Of a stretch of 64,000 nucleotides of DNA, positions 35,746 through 44,194 are shown in pieces. This DNA comes from Hyphomonas oceanitis SCH89. GTDB lineage: Bacteria; Pseudomonadota; Alphaproteobacteria; Caulobacterales; Hyphomonadaceae. How positions within the stretch are numbered: position 1 is the first letter of the stretch; every line of letters begins with the position of its first letter. The notes beneath the pieces were generated by a model that ran no database searches, had not been told where the DNA came from, and saw only the letters and a list, made by a program, of their open reading frames with translations. The position numbers and the translations under genes are program-made. The stretch lies in assembly GCF_000685295.1 (NCBI RefSeq), contig NZ_ARYL01000009.1:1-64000 (forward strand), read 5' to 3'.

Positions 35746-36780
35746 CTATTGTTCCACCTCAACCGGCGCACGGAATATGGCTGTCGATGATCCCGATGGA
35801 CTGATCTCGCCGCGATACATGCCGGCCGAGTTGAAAACGAAATCCACATTCCCGGCGCCGTCGATGACGATCACGCCGCCGTCGCCGCCTAGCGCTGCGA
35901 CTTCGCCAAGCGCCACACCCGCAGCCGTGCCGACACTTTCATCCCCTAATTTCACCCGGTCGCAGATCGTCTTGGCGACGCCGACGCGGATGAAATACTC
36001 GCCATGCCCTGTGGCTGACACGGCGCAGACGCCGTTCTCGGCATAGGTCGCCGCACCGATCAGCGGCGCATCGCCCACCCGGCCCGGCGCTTTGGCCGTC
36101 ATGCCGCCAGTCGTGGTCGCCGCCGCCAGATTGCCTGCGCTATCCATGGCGACTGCGCCAACAGTCCCGAAGCGCTCTTCATCCGTGCGCAGTGCGGCGA
36201 GCGGTTTGCCCTCACGCGCCTCAAGCAGTCGGTCCAGCGCTTCACGCCTGCGGTCTGTGTCGAAATACGAGTTCAGGACCATTTCCAGCCCCTGCACATC
36301 CGCAAACTGGTCCGCCGCCGGCCCGGCGAACATGACATGCTCGGACTCGTCCATCACGGCGCGCGCCGCAAGGATCGGGTTCTTCACGCGCATGACGCCC
36401 GCAACGGCGCCCGCGTCACGGTCTCGCCCGTCCATGATAGAGGCGTCCAGCTCATGCGTGCCATTGGCCGCAAACACAGCGCCATAACCCGCATTGAACA
36501 GCGGATTGTCTTCCATCGGAATGACAGCGGCCTGCACCGCGTCCACCGCGCTACCGCCCTCGCGCAGCACGGCTGCCCCGGCTTCGAGGGCCGCGTTGAG
36601 ACCCGCAGTATAGGCAGCTTCTTCTTCAGCCATCATGTTCTCGCGCAAGATCACGCCTGCGCCGCCATGGATCGCGAGATGCCATTCAGGGACAGCAACA
36701 GGCTCAGGTTCAACCGGAGTTGCACACGCTGCCAGGAACAGGCCAGCGCCCGCCAGGATCGTCAGGGATTTCAGTGTCAT
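35746..36780 (-). CDS. isoaspartyl peptidase/L-asparaginase-like lipoprotein
   Basis: A 344-residue Ntn-hydrolase. AIHGGAG (37-42) and GYGAVFAANGTHELDASIMDG are typical. The autoproteolysis site is F204-G205-T206 in GTVGAVAMD, making T206 the likely nucleophile of the mature beta chain. The N-terminus is a lipoprotein signal with C19 in LFLAAC, so it is probably anchored to the envelope. Plant-type members remove isoaspartyl or asparaginyl residues from peptides. Export with a lipobox is less common in this family. Confidence 0.88.
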   Translation of the reverse strand: MTLKSLTILAGAGLFLAACATPVEPEPVAVPEWHLAIHGGAGVILRENMMAEEEAAYTAGLNAALEAGAAVLREGGSAVDAVQAAVIPMEDNPLFNAGYGAVFAANGTHELDASIMDGRDRDAGAVAGVMRVKNPILAARAVMDESEHVMFAGPAADQFADVQGLEMVLNSYFDTDRRREALDRLLEAREGKPLAALRTDEERFGTVGAVAMDSAGNLAAATTTGGMTAKAPGRVGDAPLIGAATYAENGVCAVSATGHGEYFIRVGVAKTICDRVKLGDESVGTAAGVALGEVAALGGDGGVIVIDGAGNVDFVFNSAGMYRGEISPSGSSTAIFRAPVEVEQ

Positions 36781-36820
36781 CGCCGCCTCCAGTTTTCTGA
36801 AGGCAGGATGGACTGATTAC

Positions 36821-39559
36821 CTACAGGTCTTCAAGGCTTTTACGGGCGGCCTTGAGCTTTTCGCGGCGGCCCGTCCAGTCGACGATACGCTCGCGGTTCT
36901 CTTCCACGATCTCGGGCGGCGCCTTCGAAACGAAGGCCTCGTTGCCGAGCTTCTTCTCGGTCGACATGATGTCCTTGTCGAGCTGGCCGATCTCCTTGTC
37001 GAGCCGCTTGCGCGCCTCAGCCACGTCGATCTGATCGGCAATACCGAGCGCCACAACCGTTTCGCCCACAACCGTCGACACGGCGCCATCCGGAACCGAC
37101 TCACTGACAACAATGTCTTCAAGGCGCGCGATGCGTTTGAGGATATCTTCGTGACGGTAAGCGCGATCCTCAATGACCGGGCCAGCATTGACCAGCGACA
37201 GCGGAATCTTCGAGCCAGCCGGCACGCCGAGATCATTGCGCAGCGAGCGCACTTCCGTGATCAGGTCGATCACCCACTGGATCTCGTCGTCGGCTTCGGC
37301 ATCGCGCGCGATGTCATATTCCGGCCAGGACTGGAGCATGAGGAAACCCTGTTCGTCCACGCGGCCCGCGGCGCGGCGCTCCCACAATTCTTCCGTCACG
37401 AACGGCATGAACGGGTGCAGCAGCTTCAGCGTCTCGTCGAGCACATAGCCGCACACGTCGCGCGTCTCCTGCTTGGCCGTGTCGTCCATGCCCATCAGCA
37501 GCGGCTTGATGAGTTCGAGATACCAGTCGCAGAGCACGTTCCAGATGAACTTGTAGAGCGCGCCAGCCGCATCATTGAAGCGGTATTCTTCAATAGCTTT
37601 CGTGGCCTCGGCCTCGCACGCGGCAAGCTCGCCCAGAACCCAGCGGTTCACGGGGCTCGTCACCTTGGCAAAGTCGATCTCGCCCGGTGCGCCGCATTCG
37701 TTCATCTCGGCAAAGCGCGCCGCGTTCCAAAGCTTGGTCGCGAAATTGCGGTTGCTTTCGACGGCCTGTTTCGAGAGGCGAATGTTGCGCCCCTGACCGG
37801 CCATGCGGCCCATGGTGAAGCGCAGCGCATCGGCGCCGTATTCGTTCACCAGTTCCAGCGGGTCCATGACGTTGCCCTTGGACTTGGACATCTTCTGGCC
37901 CTTCTCGTCGAGGACGAGGGCGTGGATATAGACATCCTTGAACGGAACTTCGCCCATGAACTCGATGCCCATCATCATCATCCGGGCAACCCAGAAGAAG
38001 ATGATGTCAAAGGCGGTGACGAGCGTGGCGGTGGGATAAAATGCGTCCAGCTCAGGCGTCTTGTCCGGCCAACCCATGGTCGAGAACGGCCAGAGTGCGG
38101 ACGAGAACCATGTGTCGAGGACGTCTTCGTCCTGTTTCAGCTTCACACCTTTACCGGCCTGTTGCTGAGCTTCTTCTTCCGAATAAGCGACGTAGATTTT
38201 GCTGTCGTCACCAAACCAGGCCGGAATCCGATGTCCCCACCAGAGCTGTCGGCTGACACACCAGGGCTGGATGTTGTCCATCCAGTTGTAATAGGTCTTT
38301 TCCCAGTTCTCGGGCACGAAGCGGGTCTTGCCCTCTTTCACGGCCGCGATGGCGGGCTGGGCCATGGTCTTGGCGTCGACATACCACTGGTCGGTCATCC
38401 ACGGCTCGATCACCACGTTGGACCGGTCGCCGAAGGGCTGTTCGATCTTGAGGTTCTCGATTTCCTGCAGCAGTTCCAGCGCCTCGAACGCCTCGACCAC
38501 TTTCTTGCGCGCATCAAAGCGATCAAGGCCGCGATAGTCCGCCGGAATGCCGGCTGCGTCCCCCTCAGCGCCATCAACGATGTGCGCCGTGGCGTTCAGG
38601 ATGTTCAGCGGCGTATGCCCCGCGCGCTTCCCGACTTCAAAGTCGTTGAAATCATGCGCCGGCGTGATCTTCACCGCGCCGGAGCCTTTTTCAGGGTTCG
38701 CATAGTCGTCCGCGATGATCGGCACGCGGCGGCCGACAATCGGCAGCTCCACGTACTTGCCCACAAGGCCCGCATAGCGCGCGTCTTCCGGGTGAACGGC
38801 CACGCCCGTATCGCCGAGCATGGTTTCAGGGCGCGAGGTGGCGACCACGATATAGTCACGCATCTCAGATCCGGTGACGTTGCCGTCTTCGTCCTTGACC
38901 GGGTGCAGGTAGGTCACGCCGTCCGCCAGTGGATAGCGCAGGTGCCAGTAATGGCCGTTGACTTCGCGCTGGTCGACTTCGAGGTCCGAGATCGCGGTCT
39001 GGAAATGCGGGTCCCAGTTCACGAGGCGCTTGTCGCGATAGATCAGGCCCTTCTTGTAAAGCTCGACGAACACTTTGGTGACGGCGCGCATCATGTTGTT
39101 GTCGGGCTCGGCCCGGTCACCCATCGTGAAGGCGAGGCGAGACCAGTCGCACGAGGCGCCAAGGCGCTTCAGCTGGCCAACAATGGCGCCGCCGGATTCC
39201 TCTTTCCACGCCCAGACGCGGTCCACGAAGGCATCACGCCCCATCTCGCGGCGGCTTTCATTGCCAGCTTCGGCCAGCTGGCGCTCGACAACCATCTGCG
39301 TGGCAATGCCCGCATGGTCGGTGCCTGCCTGCCAGAGCACGTTCTTGCCACGCATCCGCTCGAAGCGGACCAGCACGTCCTGCAGCGTATTGTTCAGCGC
39401 ATGGCCCATGTGCAGCACGCCGGTAACGTTCGGTGGCGGGATGACGATGGAATAGGCTTGCGCACTTGTATCGCCCGAAGGCTTGAAGCATCCGCGTGCC
39501 TCCCAGGCCTTGTAGAGGCGTGTTTCGGCTTCGGCGGGGTCAAATCGTTGGTCGAGCAT
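36821..39559 (-). CDS. valS: valine--tRNA ligase
   Basis: A 912-residue class I synthetase. It has PPPNVTGVLHMGHALN with the HIGH-type HMGH at 50-53, the editing (CP1) domain including ARYAGLVGKYVELPIVGRRVPI and the threonine-rich SRPETMLGDTGVAVHP, the KMSKS loop in GQKMSKSKGNVMDP, and a C-terminal coiled-coil arm (VAEARKRLDKEIGQLDKDI). It charges tRNA-Val and edits mischarged threonine. It follows popZ, separated by a terminator. Confidence 0.97.
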   Translation of the reverse strand: MLDQRFDPAEAETRLYKAWEARGCFKPSGDTSAQAYSIVIPPPNVTGVLHMGHALNNTLQDVLVRFERMRGKNVLWQAGTDHAGIATQMVVERQLAEAGNESRREMGRDAFVDRVWAWKEESGGAIVGQLKRLGASCDWSRLAFTMGDRAEPDNNMMRAVTKVFVELYKKGLIYRDKRLVNWDPHFQTAISDLEVDQREVNGHYWHLRYPLADGVTYLHPVKDEDGNVTGSEMRDYIVVATSRPETMLGDTGVAVHPEDARYAGLVGKYVELPIVGRRVPIIADDYANPEKGSGAVKITPAHDFNDFEVGKRAGHTPLNILNATAHIVDGAEGDAAGIPADYRGLDRFDARKKVVEAFEALELLQEIENLKIEQPFGDRSNVVIEPWMTDQWYVDAKTMAQPAIAAVKEGKTRFVPENWEKTYYNWMDNIQPWCVSRQLWWGHRIPAWFGDDSKIYVAYSEEEAQQQAGKGVKLKQDEDVLDTWFSSALWPFSTMGWPDKTPELDAFYPTATLVTAFDIIFFWVARMMMMGIEFMGEVPFKDVYIHALVLDEKGQKMSKSKGNVMDPLELVNEYGADALRFTMGRMAGQGRNIRLSKQAVESNRNFATKLWNAARFAEMNECGAPGEIDFAKVTSPVNRWVLGELAACEAEATKAIEEYRFNDAAGALYKFIWNVLCDWYLELIKPLLMGMDDTAKQETRDVCGYVLDETLKLLHPFMPFVTEELWERRAAGRVDEQGFLMLQSWPEYDIARDAEADDEIQWVIDLITEVRSLRNDLGVPAGSKIPLSLVNAGPVIEDRAYRHEDILKRIARLEDIVVSESVPDGAVSTVVGETVVALGIADQIDVAEARKRLDKEIGQLDKDIMSTEKKLGNEAFVSKAPPEIVEENRERIVDWTGRREKLKAARKSLEDL

Positions 39560-39580
39560 GGGTCAGGCGTATTCCAGGAC

Positions 39581-39615
39581 AAAAGAAAAGGGCGCGCCGG
39601 TGGCAGCGCGCCCTT
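39581..39615 (-). terminator. rho-independent terminator after popZ
   Basis: On the minus strand, a 10-bp GC-rich stem (AAGGGCGCGC with GCGCGCCCTT, 39588-39597 and 39606-39615) with an 8-nt loop is followed by TTCTTTT. It lies 27 bp after the popZ stop and ends 21 bp before the valS start. Confidence 0.85.
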
Positions 39616-39641
39616 CCCTATAAACATTTTGGCGGGAGAGG

Positions 39642-40313
39642 CTAGCGCGCCATGCGGGCGATGCGCTGTACTTCCGCTTCGACCTTTTCCTCGACAATGC
39701 CGGGCAGGTTGGCGTCGAGCCAGTCCTTGATCATCGGCTTGAGCAGTTCGCGGACGAGACCCTCAATCGTGTTGTCGCCGCCGAAATCCATTTTGGAGAT
39801 CAGCTTGCCGAGTGCGCCGGCGGCGGCATCGGACGTTGAGTCGTCGGTCAGGACGGTCTGCTGGTAGCGGGCGCTGGCGGGCATTTCATTCTCCACAGGA
39901 GCATAGGCTTTTTGACGGGGGGCTGGTTCCGGGATGGGTTCCGGCTCCGGTTCGGGTTCATGACGGAAGGTCGGAGCTGGCTCAGGCTCTTCGACAGAGC
40001 GAGCGGCCATGAGCAGATCCTCAAACGAATCAGCAGGCTCCGGCTCGCTTTCCTCTGCGACTTGCTCCGGCTCTTCCAGCACGAACGTGTCGTCTTCCTC
40101 GGCCTCGAAGATGCCCTCATCGACATCTTCCTCAACCGGATCGAACGCCATGTCGGAAAAACCGCCATCATCCTCTTCCTCGACCGCTTCCTCGCGAACA
40201 GGAGTCGGCGCACCGGGACGGCGGGCCGTCGTGGCATCGTCCTCTGAGATTATCTTGCGGATCGACGCGAGGATTTCCTCCATCGTCGGTTCCTTGTGCG
40301 CTTCGTTGGCCAT
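39642..40313 (-). CDS. popZ: PopZ-family polar organising protein (DUF2497)
   Basis: A 223-residue protein. The conserved N-terminal helix EPTMEEILASIRKIISEDD interacts with client proteins. A long acidic, proline-rich linker (about 45-155, with EPEPEPEPIPEP) keeps it disordered. The C-terminal oligomerisation region is LISKMDFGGDNTIEGLVRELLKPMIKDWLDANLPGIVEEKVEAEVQRI. PopZ forms the pole-anchoring microdomain for the ParB-parS complex in Caulobacter. The valS-popZ-tolC-PIMT order is shared by relatives. The call to PopZ is by domain and layout. Confidence 0.88.
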   Translation of the reverse strand: MANEAHKEPTMEEILASIRKIISEDDATTARRPGAPTPVREEAVEEEDDGGFSDMAFDPVEEDVDEGIFEAEEDDTFVLEEPEQVAEESEPEPADSFEDLLMAARSVEEPEPAPTFRHEPEPEPEPIPEPAPRQKAYAPVENEMPASARYQQTVLTDDSTSDAAAGALGKLISKMDFGGDNTIEGLVRELLKPMIKDWLDANLPGIVEEKVEAEVQRIARMAR

Positions 40314-40399
40314 GTCAGCCCCTTACTCTTTACCCATCAGAATCAGTACAGGTTAATGGATAAGATGTATCAGTTAACAACCGCTTGACGATGTTAACC

Positions 40400-41704
40400 T
40401 TATTCGATTTCCGGCGCGGCGCCAGTGGGAACAGGCTTGTCCAGCTCGCCAGCCGCACGCAGAAGTCGAAACGCTGCGACATAGGCATCACGCTCGGACT
40501 GTACCAGCGCGAGTCGCGCCTCAAACAGTTGCTGCTCCTGGTCCAGAACGTCGAGAGTCGTGCGCACGCCGACGGCGAGTTCTTCCTTCGCACCGTCATA
40601 GGCGATCTCGGCGGCATCCACCTGACGGCGAGACGCTTCGATCGAGCGCAGCGACGCATCGTAGCCATACCAGGCCTGTGCGATCTGTGCGCGGACCTGG
40701 CGTTCAAGCAGGTCGATCTGCTGGCGCGCCTGGTCGCGGCGCAGACGCGCTTCACTGACCTGGCTCTTGATCAGGCCACCTGAAAGAATCGGGATTCGGC
40801 CCTGAGCAACGGCAGAAACGCTTGTATTGCGCTGCTCCGGATCACCATAGGTCGAATCGACGCCAGCAGTGCCAACGATGCTGATCTGTGGCCGGTACTG
40901 CGATTTTGCAACCGAGATCGCTTCGCTTGCAGCGCGCTCGGAATGACGCGCGGCTTGGATATCCGGATTGCCATCAAGCGCAATCTTCACCGCCTCATCA
41001 ATGGAGCGCGGCAGAGGCGGCAGTGGCGGTGGTGGCGGCAGGTCGCCCGGCTTCAGGCTGGTGAGGAACTGGTAATTGGCTTCGCTGGCCTCAAGCTGCG
41101 CTTCGGCGCCAGCCAGCGCGGCACGTGCACCTTCAAGGCGCGCATTGGAGAGCGAAACATCCGTCCGCGTGACAACCCCGACTTCGAATCGGTCATCGGC
41201 GGCGCGGACCTGCTCGCCCGTAACATCGACATTGTTCTTGCGAATCGTAACCGCCTCACGGTCGCGGCGCACGTCGACATAGGCGGTCACGACCTGGAGA
41301 ATCATGTCCTGCTGGGCAGCATCATATTGCGACTTCGCGGCGCTGATGCCAGCCTTTGCCTGCCGAATGCCGGCGCTGACACGCCCACCCGTATAGAGCG
41401 GCTGCACGGCCTGGACCTGCGCGTTGGCAATCGGACGGTCACCAAGTCCGAAGGCAAACGGCGACGTCGTATCGACATATTCGTAACCGGCACTGCCGAC
41501 GACATTCAGCGTCGCGCGGCCGCCTGAGCGGGCTTGCGCAAGGCTCTCACGCGCCACGTCGGTCTCATATCGCTGGATGTCGAGCTGGGGGTTTGTCGCA
41601 AAGGCCGAGGCGATTGCCTGATCCAGCGTTTCCGCCGTAGCAGAGCTTCCGGCAATCATCGCAACGACCGCCGCACCCATAAGGCAACGATACTTCACAC
41701 GCAT
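40400..41704 (-). CDS. tolC: TolC-family outer-membrane efflux protein
   Basis: A 434-residue protein with a signal peptide (MRVKYRCLMGAAVVAMIAGSSATAET). It has two OEP repeats of paired long helices and strands, with family marks such as LARAQSGGRATLNVVG and VGVRTTLDVLDQEQQLFEARL. It forms the outer-membrane channel for tripartite efflux pumps and type I secretion. No inner-membrane pump genes are adjacent. A 17-bp palindrome sits 58 bp upstream of the start and overlaps a TATATC motif. Confidence 0.94.
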   Translation of the reverse strand: MRVKYRCLMGAAVVAMIAGSSATAETLDQAIASAFATNPQLDIQRYETDVARESLAQARSGGRATLNVVGSAGYEYVDTTSPFAFGLGDRPIANAQVQAVQPLYTGGRVSAGIRQAKAGISAAKSQYDAAQQDMILQVVTAYVDVRRDREAVTIRKNNVDVTGEQVRAADDRFEVGVVTRTDVSLSNARLEGARAALAGAEAQLEASEANYQFLTSLKPGDLPPPPPLPPLPRSIDEAVKIALDGNPDIQAARHSERAASEAISVAKSQYRPQISIVGTAGVDSTYGDPEQRNTSVSAVAQGRIPILSGGLIKSQVSEARLRRDQARQQIDLLERQVRAQIAQAWYGYDASLRSIEASRRQVDAAEIAYDGAKEELAVGVRTTLDVLDQEQQLFEARLALVQSERDAYVAAFRLLRAAGELDKPVPTGAAPEIE

Positions 41705-41761
41705 CCTGAGCTCCTTGATAACCCGGTTTCAGCAGCATCATATAGCGACGCCCGAAGATAT

Positions 41762-41778
41762 AGTGAACACTGTTCACT
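41762..41778. promoter_or_regulatory. palindromic operator upstream of tolC (TetR/AcrR-like)
   Basis: AGTGAACA-C-TGTTCACT is a perfect 8+8 bp palindrome about a single central base. It is 58 bp before the tolC ATG and abuts a TATATC sequence on the minus strand that could be a -10 box. The form TGAACA-n-TGTTCA is typical of sites for TetR/AcrR-type repressors of efflux genes; the regulator itself is not in this window. Confidence 0.6.
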
Positions 41779-41840
41779 TTTCGGGAGTCTTAAACGCTGA
41801 GAATAATTCTTATGATGCGGGCAATCAGCGCAGTCTGACT

Positions 41841-42494
41841 TTAAAAAACGAAGGCCTGCTTGCGATTGAACTGCTCGAACTTGGGCGGGAAGGCGTCAAA
41901 GCCGTCACGCGCCGCAACCGTGTCGCCCGCCTTCGTGAACACTTTGCCACGCCCAAGGCCTTCGCGCTCCATGACAACGGTCGCGAGGCGTCCGCCATCA
42001 GCCAGTTGAGCGGTCCACGCGTCCGGAACGGTTTCGACCATGCCGCACACATAAATAACGTCAAACGGCGCCTGGTCCGGCAGGCCTGCGGCGATATTGC
42101 CTTCAACGGCCACCGCACGATCAAGGCCAAGCGTCGCAAAGCGCTCCGACATGGCGTCTACCAGCTCGGTCGTTTCCTCAAGCGCAATGACGGTTTCCGA
42201 CAGGTGGCTGATAAGGGCAGCCTCATAGCCAGCCCCTGCCCCAATCACGAGCACAATATCGGTCGGCCGAATCGCAGCCAACTTGATCAGCTTGCCGGTA
42301 TCGCGCGGAATCCACAGCGAACGCCCCGGCGATGTCGCGATTTCCAGTTCGGAATAGGCCACCGATTTGCGGGAGTTCGGCACAAAGGCCTCGCGCGGCG
42401 TGCGCAGGAAAGCCGAAACGATCGGTGCATCGGAGACATCATTCGGGCGGATCTGGCTATCCACCATGATCTCGCGGGCTGCGTCAAAGCTCAT
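41841..42494 (-). CDS. PIMT-like SAM-dependent methyltransferase, second copy
   Basis: A 217-residue protein from ATG 42494, related to protein-L-isoaspartate methyltransferase. It has FDAAREIMVDSQIRPNDV at the N-terminus, the PRETFVP-like TPREAFVP (32-39), and SAM motif I LVIGAGAGYEAAL (82-94). The substrate loop expected to read GQTISQP is SPGRSLWIPRD, so the isoaspartate pocket is changed. It is upstream of tolC, a position kept in relatives. Methyltransferase is secure, isoaspartate specificity is not. Confidence 0.85.
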   Translation of the reverse strand: MSFDAAREIMVDSQIRPNDVSDAPIVSAFLRTPREAFVPNSRKSVAYSELEIATSPGRSLWIPRDTGKLIKLAAIRPTDIVLVIGAGAGYEAALISHLSETVIALEETTELVDAMSERFATLGLDRAVAVEGNIAAGLPDQAPFDVIYVCGMVETVPDAWTAQLADGGRLATVVMEREGLGRGKVFTKAGDTVAARDGFDAFPPKFEQFNRKQAFVF

Positions 42495-42597
42495 GGGCGC
42501 GCGCCTTCCTCTGGTAAAAACGGACGTATAACCGCCCTTTAGCATGGGCCGCGCCCCACGCAATGCGCGATAAACGCACGGGTGGTGAAAACGCTGA

Positions 42598-42626
42598 TTG
42601 AAAGCCTGCCTTTTGCTTGCTAGTGA
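42598..42626 (+). promoter_or_regulatory. candidate promoter of tRNA-Cys
   Basis: TTGAAA (42598-42603) and TAGTGA (42621-42626) are spaced 17 bp. The predicted start lies a few bases before the tRNA at 42641. The -10 match is weak. Confidence 0.4.
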
Positions 42627-42640
42627 CGCGCCTCTGGTCA

Positions 42641-42714
42641 GGCTCTATGGCGGAGTGGTGACGCAGCGGATTGCAAATCCGCGCACCCCGGTTCGATTCC
42701 GGGTGGAGCCTCCA
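42641..42714 (+). tRNA. tRNA-Cys (anticodon GCA)
   Basis: A full cloverleaf: acceptor GGCTCTA/TGGAGCC, anticodon stem GCGGA/TCCGC with loop TTGCAAA (anticodon GCA), T-arm CCCCGGTTCGATTCCGGG, discriminator T (usual for tRNA-Cys) and encoded CCA. Confidence 0.96.
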
Positions 42715-42775
42715 GACGCAATCCACAGATTTGGATCATTCTTAACGCATTCTTGCGCTAATTTTGCGCGTTTGC

Positions 42776-42892
42776 TGGTTAATCATTTACGGCGCGTTAA
42801 CCAATTCGGGCGATCTTGGGCATGTCTTCTCTTGGAGACACCCACCATCACCCAACGCCTCGGCGGGAGCTTTCAGCTTCCGCCATTTTTTT
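42776..42892 (+). ncRNA. possible small RNA between tRNA-Cys and tRNA-Asn
   Basis: The interval holds TTAA-rich sequence with GTTAACCA (a CtrA-like half-site), then pyrimidine-rich ATGTCTTCTCTTGGAGAC, able to form a small hairpin, then CCCACCATCACCC and a strong terminator at 42862. There is no convincing coding frame. This is the layout of a short trans-acting RNA, but no family was recognised and the 5' end is a guess. Confidence 0.25.
42862..42892 (+). terminator. rho-independent terminator between two tRNA genes
   Basis: A 9-bp stem GGCGGGAGC/GCTTCCGCC with one G-T pair closes a 5-nt loop and is followed by A and seven T. It is too far (148 bp) from tRNA-Cys to be its obvious terminator, and it lies upstream of the tRNA-Asn promoter. 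Confidence 0.8.
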
Positions 42893-42933
42893 GTCCGAAC
42901 ACAAGTTTTTGGACAGGAGCAGCATGTTGGGGC

Positions 42934-42961
42934 TTGAACCGGACCATCGGTCTGCTATTCA
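42934..42961 (+). promoter_or_regulatory. candidate promoter of tRNA-Asn
   Basis: TTGAAC (42934-42939) and TATTCA (42956-42961) are spaced 16 bp. The predicted start is about 9 bp before the tRNA 5' end. Confidence 0.4.
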
Positions 42962-42976
42962 CCCGCTCTCGGCTGA

Positions 42977-43052
42977 TCCGCGATAGCTCAGTTGGTAGAG
43001 CAGGCGACTGTTAATCGCCCGGTCGTAGGTTCGAGTCCTACTCGCGGAGCCA
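42977..43052 (+). tRNA. tRNA-Asn (anticodon GTT)
   Basis: Acceptor TCCGCGA/TCGCGGA, D-arm AGCTCAGTTGGTAGAGC, anticodon stem GGCGA/TCGCC with loop CTGTTAA (anticodon GTT), T-arm GTAGGTTCGAGTCCTAC, discriminator G and encoded CCA. The 209 bp that follow hold no gene or clear signal. Confidence 0.97.
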
Positions 43053-43261
43053 CCCCCCTTACCAACCTCGAGGCCAATGCCGGCCACCAGCTGCTTCCCG
43101 CAAGCTACAGCCGTGTCATCACTGTCACGACACGCTCAAATATACCTACGGATGTGCCTCGAGCTGTTTCGGTGTTGAGGGCTTGCCCATATAAGCCCGG
43201 AAACCGTTACTTCACCCGCCCTCCTCCTCCCACAGCCAGCCTCCCTCGGAGACCTTGCGTT

Positions 43262-44164
43262 ATGCTTGCCCCCTTTGACCTTGTCGAAGTCGAGCCTGGT
43301 CGGCGGCTGCACGTCTGTGTCGAAGGCCCCGTCGATGCCCCCTGGGTCGTCTTCGATCATGGCGCGTTTGGCTCCTACACCGATGGCTGGTGGATCAAGG
43401 AGGCACTGAAAGCCGATCATCGCGTCGTGCTTTACGGTCGCGCCGGCATGGACTGGAGCGATCCGGCTCCCGAAGGCACGCCCCTCAGCCCCGAATTCCA
43501 TGTCGCAGACCTGCGGCGACTGCTGGATGAGCTCGGCGCGCGTCCACCTTATGTGCTGGTCGGCCACTCCATGGCGGGCCTGAGGCTTCATGCTTACGCC
43601 AACCTCCATCCGGACGAGATCGCAGGCCGCGTGTTCGTGGATGCGATGAACCCCGCCAACCTGCGCCGGAAGGGCGGCATGCGCCTGCTGAAGGCCTTTG
43701 CCGGGCTATTGCGAATGGGGCGGTTGGCCTCGAAGATCGGCGCACTCAACCTGATCGCCCCCTTCACCGGCGACGACATAGACCTGCCCAAGGAGCGCAA
43801 GCTCGAGAAGCGGTTCCTTTTTCGCAAGACGGATCACTGGACGGCCGCACTGGGCGAAGTACTGGCAACCGAGTCTGAGGCGGCCTGCTTCGACCAATCC
43901 ATTCCCGTCACCACGCCGGTTTCGGTTTTTTCACGTGAGGCCGATGGCGGCGAAAACGCGGGTATCGTCAAATCCGTTTCGAATCAGGGAGGCTACGGAC
44001 GCCTCTTTGCGCTCGAAGGCGAAACGCACACATCCCTGCTCAACCCACACCACGCGGCCCGAATCGCCCGCGAAGTTCGCTACATGACACGTATCCAGGT
44101 GCCATGGAGCCGCACATCTCCGCCCGATAAAGCGATGCATGACCAGTCCGAAATAGGCGTATAG
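43262..44164 (+). CDS. alpha/beta hydrolase
   Basis: A 300-residue protein from ATG 43262; the frame is open upstream through the tRNA gene, which cannot be coding. It has FDHGAFGSYTDGWW (oxyanion region), LYGRAGMDWSD, and the nucleophile elbow VGHSMAGL (S102). VFVDAMNP follows. The C-terminal histidine candidate is in GETHTSLLN. The fold is that of esterase/epoxide-hydrolase/lyase relatives; substrate unknown. It may share a transcript with the DUF1003-mprF pair 30 bp downstream. Confidence 0.8.
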   Translation: MLAPFDLVEVEPGRRLHVCVEGPVDAPWVVFDHGAFGSYTDGWWIKEALKADHRVVLYGRAGMDWSDPAPEGTPLSPEFHVADLRRLLDELGARPPYVLVGHSMAGLRLHAYANLHPDEIAGRVFVDAMNPANLRRKGGMRLLKAFAGLLRMGRLASKIGALNLIAPFTGDDIDLPKERKLEKRFLFRKTDHWTAALGEVLATESEAACFDQSIPVTTPVSVFSREADGGENAGIVKSVSNQGGYGRLFALEGETHTSLLNPHHAARIAREVRYMTRIQVPWSRTSPPDKAMHDQSEIGV

Positions 44165-44194
44165 GATCGGTCGCGCCACGGAAGGAATACCGGC

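Noticed and set aside
36635-39730. Very long open frame (over 1000 codons) on the strand opposite valS.
   Set aside because: It is a by-product of GC-rich codon bias in valS; the translation is rich in His/Arg/Asp with no domain, and valS is complete. Similar long antisense frames opposite cydAB (4631-6349) and recJ (8144-9952) are rejected for the same reason.
39900-39965. Repetitive GGTTCCGG-type sequence in popZ as a variable tandem repeat.
   Set aside because: It encodes the Glu-Pro-rich linker with irregular units; no perfect tandem array is present.
40314-40399. Possible CtrA sites (three TTAAC half-sites) between tolC and popZ.
   Set aside because: The TTAA pairs are 16-17 bp apart instead of the 7-bp spacing of the CtrA consensus, and the sequence is simply AT-rich.
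42822-42984. Small open frame starting MSSLGDTHHHP before the terminator, resembling a histidine-operon leader peptide.
   Set aside because: It has only three His codons, runs through the terminator into tRNA-Asn, and no histidine biosynthesis gene lies downstream.
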